A stretch of 9,965 nucleotides of DNA from Planctomycetota bacterium (GTDB lineage: Bacteria; Planctomycetota; UBA1135; GCA-002686595): contig WTJQ01000052.1 in NCBI GenBank assembly GCA_011524785.1, forward strand, positions 1 through 9,965, in the 5' to 3' direction. Shown here in pieces: positions 6,278-9,965 of the stretch (position 1 is the stretch's first letter; the number at the start of each line of letters is the position of its first letter). The position numbers were made by a program, and so were the translations under genes. The notes below the pieces were generated by a model. It was given only the letters and a program-made list of their open reading frames with translations, was not told the DNA's origin and did not search any database.

Positions 6278-7723
6278 ATGCTCCGCCCCCTGACCCGCTC
6301 CACGCTCCTCGCTGTCGTCGCCTCCGTCCCTGCGCTCGGCCAGGGATTCGATCCCGCCACCGGCAACGCACCGATCGAGGTCGTGATCCCTGCAGCCATC
6401 CCGGCCATCTTCGAGACGGTGGCGCCCGGCGACGCTCCGCTGATCCTGCGCACGACCACGCTGCTCAACAACGTGTGGTTCGACGCCATCGCCCCCTACC
6501 ACCCGACGGCGATCGGCGTGTGCTCGAACCTCGGGCGTCGGCCCGCGTCCGAGCACACCGACGCCAACAGGAACGTGGCGATCCTCTACGCCTCGCACCG
6601 GATGCTGGACAGCCTCTTCCCGACCTACCAGCAGGACTGGCGGGACCTGATGACCTCCGTGGGCCTCGACCCCGATGACACCAGCACCGATCTGTCGACC
6701 CCGATCGGGATCGGCAACGCGGCCGGCGCGGCCGTCGTGGCCGTGCGCGAGCACGACGGCATGAACCAGCTCGGGGACGAGGGGAACCCCCTGCTGACGG
6801 GCCGCAGCGACGTCGGGCGACCCTACTGGGATCACACCGGCTACGCCCCGGTCAACACGCCCTACGAGATCGTGGACGCCGGGCGCTGGCAGCCCGCGAT
6901 CCTGGACAACGGGTACGGCATCTTCCGCACGCAGCAGTTCATCACGCCCCAGTACGGCGAGGTCCTGCCCTTCAGCCTCCGCAAGCCCCTGCCGATCCTC
7001 TCGCCGCCGCCGCTCGCGAGCGATCCCGCCAACGCCGCGCTCTACCAGCAGCAGGCGGACGCCGTGCTCGCCGCCTCGGCCAACCTGACGGACGAGCAGA
7101 AGATGATCGCCGAGCTGTTCGACGACAAGATCGCCTCGCTCGGCATGTCCGCCCTGTTCCAGAGCGTGGTGCAGGGGATGTCGGTCGAGGAGTTCGTCCA
7201 CTACGACTTCCTCACCAACCTGGCGGCCTTCGACACGGGCATCGTCATCTGGCGCGAGAAGCGCCACTACGACGCGGTGCGGCCCTTCACCGCCATCCGT
7301 CACCTCTACGGGGACGACCTCGTCACGGCCTGGGGCGGGCCCGGCCAGGGCACGACCCTGGTGCCCGCCAGCCAGTGGCGCAGCTACCTCCCGGTCGCCG
7401 ACCATCCGGAGTACCCCTCCGCCTCCGCGGCCTTCTGCGCCGCCCATGCCGAGTCGAGCCGGCTGTTCCTGGGGACCGACGACCTCAACTGGTCCCTCGA
7501 CGTGGACGCCGGCAGCTCGCGCATCGAGCCGGGGATCACGCCCGCCTCGAACCTGACGATCAGCTTCGCGACCTGGACGGAGTTCGAGACGGTGTGCGGG
7601 ATGAGCCGCTTCTGGGGCGGGGTCCACTTCGAGGCGGCCATCGCACCGGGGCGCGCCATCGGGACCGCCATCGGCGCCCGCGCGCACGCGTACCTGCAGC
7701 GCCGGATCCTGGGGACTCCCTGA
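6278..7723 (+). CDS. Vanadium-dependent haloperoxidase/PAP2-like protein with altered signature, secreted
   Basis: The 481-residue product starts with a Sec signal peptide (MLRPLTRSTLLAVVASVPALGQG, cleavage near residues 21-23). The body is the helical vanadium chloroperoxidase/PAP2 fold, with the signature in the C-terminal third. K-x6-RP is present as K328-RHYDAV-R335-P336. The second block is HPEYPSASAAF: Pro380 and Ser381 are kept, but the usual Gly-His is Ala382-Ser383. The third block is S443-R444-FWGGV-H450, keeping the vanadate-ligand His, but the Asp expected four residues later is Ala454. The residues that bind the oxyanion are therefore kept, while the family's acid-base His is not in its usual place. 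The ATG at 6278 is chosen because it begins the signal peptide; a much longer upstream open frame is antisense to other genes. It may oxidise halide with peroxide, act as a phosphatase, or be a non-catalytic binder. Confidence 0.92.
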   Translation: MLRPLTRSTLLAVVASVPALGQGFDPATGNAPIEVVIPAAIPAIFETVAPGDAPLILRTTTLLNNVWFDAIAPYHPTAIGVCSNLGRRPASEHTDANRNVAILYASHRMLDSLFPTYQQDWRDLMTSVGLDPDDTSTDLSTPIGIGNAAGAAVVAVREHDGMNQLGDEGNPLLTGRSDVGRPYWDHTGYAPVNTPYEIVDAGRWQPAILDNGYGIFRTQQFITPQYGEVLPFSLRKPLPILSPPPLASDPANAALYQQQADAVLAASANLTDEQKMIAELFDDKIASLGMSALFQSVVQGMSVEEFVHYDFLTNLAAFDTGIVIWREKRHYDAVRPFTAIRHLYGDDLVTAWGGPGQGTTLVPASQWRSYLPVADHPEYPSASAAFCAAHAESSRLFLGTDDLNWSLDVDAGSSRIEPGITPASNLTISFATWTEFETVCGMSRFWGGVHFEAAIAPGRAIGTAIGARAHAYLQRRILGTP

Positions 7724-7731
7724 AATGGGAG

Positions 7732-7749
7732 GACGGGCGTTGGCCCGTC
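7732..7749 (+). terminator. Hairpin just after the haloperoxidase stop
   Basis: Perfect 7-bp arms gacgggc (7732-7738) and gcccgtc (7743-7749) around a gttg loop begin 8 nt after the TGA. No T-run follows, so it is not a classical intrinsic terminator. It may stabilise the mRNA end or partly reduce read-through into the next gene, which starts about 56 bp later. Confidence 0.35.
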
Positions 7750-7805
7750 GCGAAGGGTGGAGTGCGGGCACGCCGCGGGGCACAGTGAAGAGACTCCGAG
7801 CCACG

Positions 7806-9782
7806 ATGCGTGCCCTCCTCCTGCTCACGGCCCTCCTTGGCCTCCTGCTGTTCCTCTGGCCCTCCCAGGAGGCCTCGACCGCGGCACCTCTTGAGGCATC
7901 GGCGCCCTCGTTGGCGAGCGAGTTGGAGCTGGAGCCCACGGCGGATCTCAGCGAGGTCCGCGAGGAGGCTCCGCAGGACGCCCGGGTCGGGTGGCTCGTC
8001 CGCGTGGTGGACGTGACCGGGGACCCCGTCCCTGGCGCGACGGTCCTGACCACCTTCGTGGCCGGACGCATCCGCAAGCGCATCGTCCACACCGCGGGGC
8101 CCGGCGTTCGCACCGATGCCTCCGGCGAGGCGTTCGTCCCAGCTCCAGGGGACGACCTGCCCGCCGAGCTGCTCGAGGACCTGGCCGATGGAATCGCGAC
8201 CGCGCGCCTCTCCCTGGACCTCCTCCTGTCGGAGAAGCAGGAGGGAGCCGAGCGCAGCTACGCCGACGTGTCGCTCGACGGAGTCGCACCCCCCACCCGC
8301 GTGACCCTCCTCCAGCCCTCCACGGGCTCGGTCGTCATCGTGGTGCGATCCCAGGAAGGACCGCTCCCCGCTGGGCTGACCGTGGACCTCGTCCCGGCGC
8401 GGAGGCAGCGCATCCTGGGAGGTTCCCGCCAGTTGCCGGTCCCCGCTGGACACGTCGAGGTCCCCGTCCGGTTCGACGGCATCGGCCTGGGTCTGTTCCT
8501 CGAGCTCAAGGCCTATCTGCGCGCCCCCTGGTCCCTCGGCCCTCTTGCCCAGGGGGAGCTGCGAGGGCCCACGAGCGCAGGCGGGTCCACCAGCACGTCC
8601 CTCGTCCTGGAGGAGTTCCCCACAGGCGTGACCCTGAAGGGTCGCGCCTTCGGGCTCGCGGGCGGCCCCCTGAGGATCGTGGCCCTGACCCCACCGCAGA
8701 TCGGCGCGAGCGAGACGATCTCCCCCCAGGACCCCATCACGGTCGCGACCCTCGATCTCGAGGAGGGCGAGGAGTTCGCGGTGTTCGCCCCGTGGCTGAA
8801 GAGCCCGAGCGAGCGCGTGTTCCGCTCCATGCAGCGCATCGAGGCCGTGAACGCCTCCGAGAACTCCTGGCAGGGGGTCGTCGAGATCCAGCCGGGACAG
8901 CAGGTCGTCGACCTCGGCGTCCTCGACCTCCGGCGCCCCCGCCTGGTCCTGGCAGGACGCGTGGTGGACAGCCGCGGGGTGGGCGTGCCTCTCGATCTGA
9001 AGGCCGGACTGCGCCTGCCGGACGAGGCCAGCTGGAGAGGCGTCACGACCCGGCTCCAGAGCGACGAGGATGGCCGCTTCGAACTGCAGGGGGACTACCC
9101 CGACGGGGAGTGCTGGCTCCAGGTCGACAGCAGGACCTGGCGCCTCCTGGGGGGCATGGACGCCGCGCCGACCTTCCCGAGCGGCACGCTGGACGCCGAG
9201 CTCGTGGTGTACCGGACGAGCTCGGTGACCCTCGACACGTCCAATCTGCCTGCGGACTCACGGCAGCACTTCCGCCTCAGCATCGTGCGCTCCGACCTGG
9301 AGCCCGAGGAGGCCAAGGAGAACCTGCAGCGGCGCTCCCTGCCCCGGGACGAGTCGCCCCTTCGCGTGGACGGGCTCGTCTGCGGTCCCACCCGCGCGAC
9401 GCTCGAGGTCGCGGGGGTCGGGACCATCGCCTCGTGGGACTTCGTCCTCGAGCCCGAGGAGCCCTACCACCTGGGAGCCCCCACCACCGATCGCCCGCTG
9501 TACGCCCACACGGTGATCCTGGAGTCGGGGGCCGACCCCGACTCCGAGGACTCGCCCCGCGTCGTCGCGAACGGGCCCCATGTAGAGGGACGGGCCGGCG
9601 GCCGGCGCGTGTTCGCCGAGTTCACCTATCGGGATCGCTCCCGATACACGTTCCTCACGGCGGAGCCGTTGGAGACGATCACGGTCCGAAAGCCCCACGG
9701 AGCAGGGGCCCATGACGAGAACGGCTCGGTCACCGTCGAGGTCACGGGCACCGAGACGCGCGTTCCCTGGCCGCCGCGCTGA
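7806..9782 (+). CDS. Hypothetical exported protein with carboxypeptidase regulatory-like beta-sandwich segments
   Basis: I do not recognise a specific family for this 658-residue protein. Residues 1-18 (MRALLLLTALLGLLLFLW) form a signal peptide or membrane anchor, followed by an Ala/Glu/Pro-rich linker to about residue 58. Residues 61-113 (VGWLVRVVDVTGDPVPGATV then RTDASGEAFVPA) and 379-441 (LVLAGRVVDSRGVGVPLDLKA then SDEDGRFELQGDYPDGECWLQVDS) have the V-x-D-x-x-G-x-P-V-x-x-A and D-x-x-G-x-F pattern of CarboxypepD_reg-like domains. Other segments (GVTLKGRAFGLAGGPLRIVAL, GSVVIVVRSQEGPLPAGL) also look like beta-sandwich strands. No catalytic motif is visible. I chose ATG 7806 because it starts the hydrophobic segment; GTG 7785 (adding KRLRAT) is an alternative, and the ATG at 7725 gives an unlikely charged extension. 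It lies 82 bp downstream of the haloperoxidase gene and may be co-transcribed. A surface or structural role is a guess. Confidence 0.85.
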   Translation: MRALLLLTALLGLLLFLWPSQEASTAAPLEASAPSLASELELEPTADLSEVREEAPQDARVGWLVRVVDVTGDPVPGATVLTTFVAGRIRKRIVHTAGPGVRTDASGEAFVPAPGDDLPAELLEDLADGIATARLSLDLLLSEKQEGAERSYADVSLDGVAPPTRVTLLQPSTGSVVIVVRSQEGPLPAGLTVDLVPARRQRILGGSRQLPVPAGHVEVPVRFDGIGLGLFLELKAYLRAPWSLGPLAQGELRGPTSAGGSTSTSLVLEEFPTGVTLKGRAFGLAGGPLRIVALTPPQIGASETISPQDPITVATLDLEEGEEFAVFAPWLKSPSERVFRSMQRIEAVNASENSWQGVVEIQPGQQVVDLGVLDLRRPRLVLAGRVVDSRGVGVPLDLKAGLRLPDEASWRGVTTRLQSDEDGRFELQGDYPDGECWLQVDSRTWRLLGGMDAAPTFPSGTLDAELVVYRTSSVTLDTSNLPADSRQHFRLSIVRSDLEPEEAKENLQRRSLPRDESPLRVDGLVCGPTRATLEVAGVGTIASWDFVLEPEEPYHLGAPTTDRPLYAHTVILESGADPDSEDSPRVVANGPHVEGRAGGRRVFAEFTYRDRSRYTFLTAEPLETITVRKPHGAGAHDENGSVTVEVTGTETRVPWPPR

Positions 9783-9803
9783 GGCCGCCGGAGGCCAGCG
9801 CTC

Positions 9804-9822
9804 GGACTCCGCGAGGCGGTCC
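9804..9822. terminator. Bulged hairpin between convergent genes
   Basis: The sequence gga-ct-ccgc-gag-gcgg-tcc can fold into a 7-bp stem with a 2-nt bulge. It lies in the 67-bp gap between the convergent ends of the beta-sandwich gene and the hydrolase gene, where a bidirectional terminator would be expected. It lacks a clear T-tract (only gtctt follows), so the call is weak. Confidence 0.25.
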
Positions 9823-9836
9823 GTCTTGGTGACTCG

Positions 9837-9862
9837 TCAGTGCGATCCCTCAGTGCGACCCG
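9837..9862. repeat. Tandem 13-bp repeat across the hydrolase stop codon
   Basis: The units tcagtgcgatccc (9837-9849) and tcagtgcgacccg (9850-9862) are identical in their first nine bases. On the minus strand each reads TCGCACTGA near its end, so the last codons and stop of the hydrolase gene are followed by a near copy. This looks like a small slip duplication. Confidence 0.6.
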
Positions 9863-9965
9863 AGGAAGCCGGCGCTCCGCATCCAGGCCGTGAGCAGCTC
9901 CGGCCACTGCCCCACGGGCAGGTCGGGGCGCCGCATGCCGTAGCCGTGCCCGCCCTCGTGGAAGA
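9850..9965 (-). CDS. Alpha/beta hydrolase, C-terminal end (partial)
   Basis: Only the last 37 codons are inside the window; the gene continues beyond the right edge. The translation begins FHEGGHGYGMRRPDLP and continues VGQWPELLTAWMRSAGFLGSH before TGA. The GGHGYGMR block followed by a Pro-x-x-x-W-P-x-L-x-x-x-W-M-R ending is typical of the final part of acetyl-xylan esterase/dienelactone-hydrolase-like alpha/beta hydrolases, in which the His of GGHG is the catalytic histidine. If so, this is another carbohydrate-esterase-type enzyme near the left-hand cluster, though it is separated from it by the two plus-strand genes. The fragment is too short for the nucleophile or signal peptide to be seen, so substrate and subfamily are open. 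Confidence 0.75.
   Translation of the reverse strand, partial: FHEGGHGYGMRRPDLPVGQWPELLTAWMRSAGFLGSH

Noticed and set aside
6134..6289. Both divergent proteins begin with MLRP
   Set aside because: The codons differ and the following residues diverge at once, so this is probably coincidence rather than a duplicated leader.
7725..7805. N-terminal extension of the beta-sandwich protein from ATG 7725
   Set aside because: The extension is Arg/Gly-rich, overlaps the hairpin after the haloperoxidase gene, and would bury the hydrophobic signal segment 30 residues in. ATG 7806 is more natural.
6146..8113. Minus-strand 655-codon open frame
   Set aside because: It is antisense to the haloperoxidase gene, with composition typical of a GC-rich shadow frame and no recognisable domain.

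Overview
The window is very GC-rich DNA, densely packed with bacterial genes. Nearly every product carries an export signal. The organism is most likely a member of Planctomycetota, or less likely Verrucomicrobiota or a relative. The reasons are a PSCyt1-type cytochrome c domain (CFGCHGP followed by AGLRLD), a sulfatase in the neighbourhood, large exported multidomain enzymes, and the lack of clear Shine-Dalgarno sequences. This is inferred from protein content only; there is no rRNA or other phylogenetic marker here. I saw no tRNA, rRNA, CRISPR array, insertion sequence or integrase.

Left half (29-6136, minus strand): three genes follow one another with gaps of about 40-60 bp and probably form one transcription unit, read from right to left. 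First is a lipoprotein FAD-dependent oxidoreductase flanked by carbohydrate-binding-like modules (3860-6136). Second is a three-part protein: serine esterase, PSCyt1 cytochrome c and BNR/sialidase-like propeller (1688-3799). Third is a formylglycine sulfatase (29-1648). All three are predicted to be exported, and the families fit extracytoplasmic processing of sulfated or esterified glycans. The substrate cannot be read from the sequence.

Right half (6278-9782, plus strand): a 141-bp divergent intergenic region separates the left cluster from a secreted vanadium-haloperoxidase/PAP2-like protein. That protein keeps the vanadate- or phosphate-binding Lys/Arg/Arg/His set but lacks the PSGH histidine and the final Asp of the family signature. 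A large membrane-anchored or secreted beta-sandwich protein of unknown function follows (7806-9782). At the right edge, on the minus strand, is the C-terminal end of an alpha/beta hydrolase (9850-9965), convergent with the previous gene.

The points most worth a second look are the altered haloperoxidase active site, the esterase-cytochrome-propeller fusion, the exported flavoprotein without a visible Tat signal, and a short sequence shared just upstream of the start codons of the left cluster. I did not find convincing evidence of an entirely new system.
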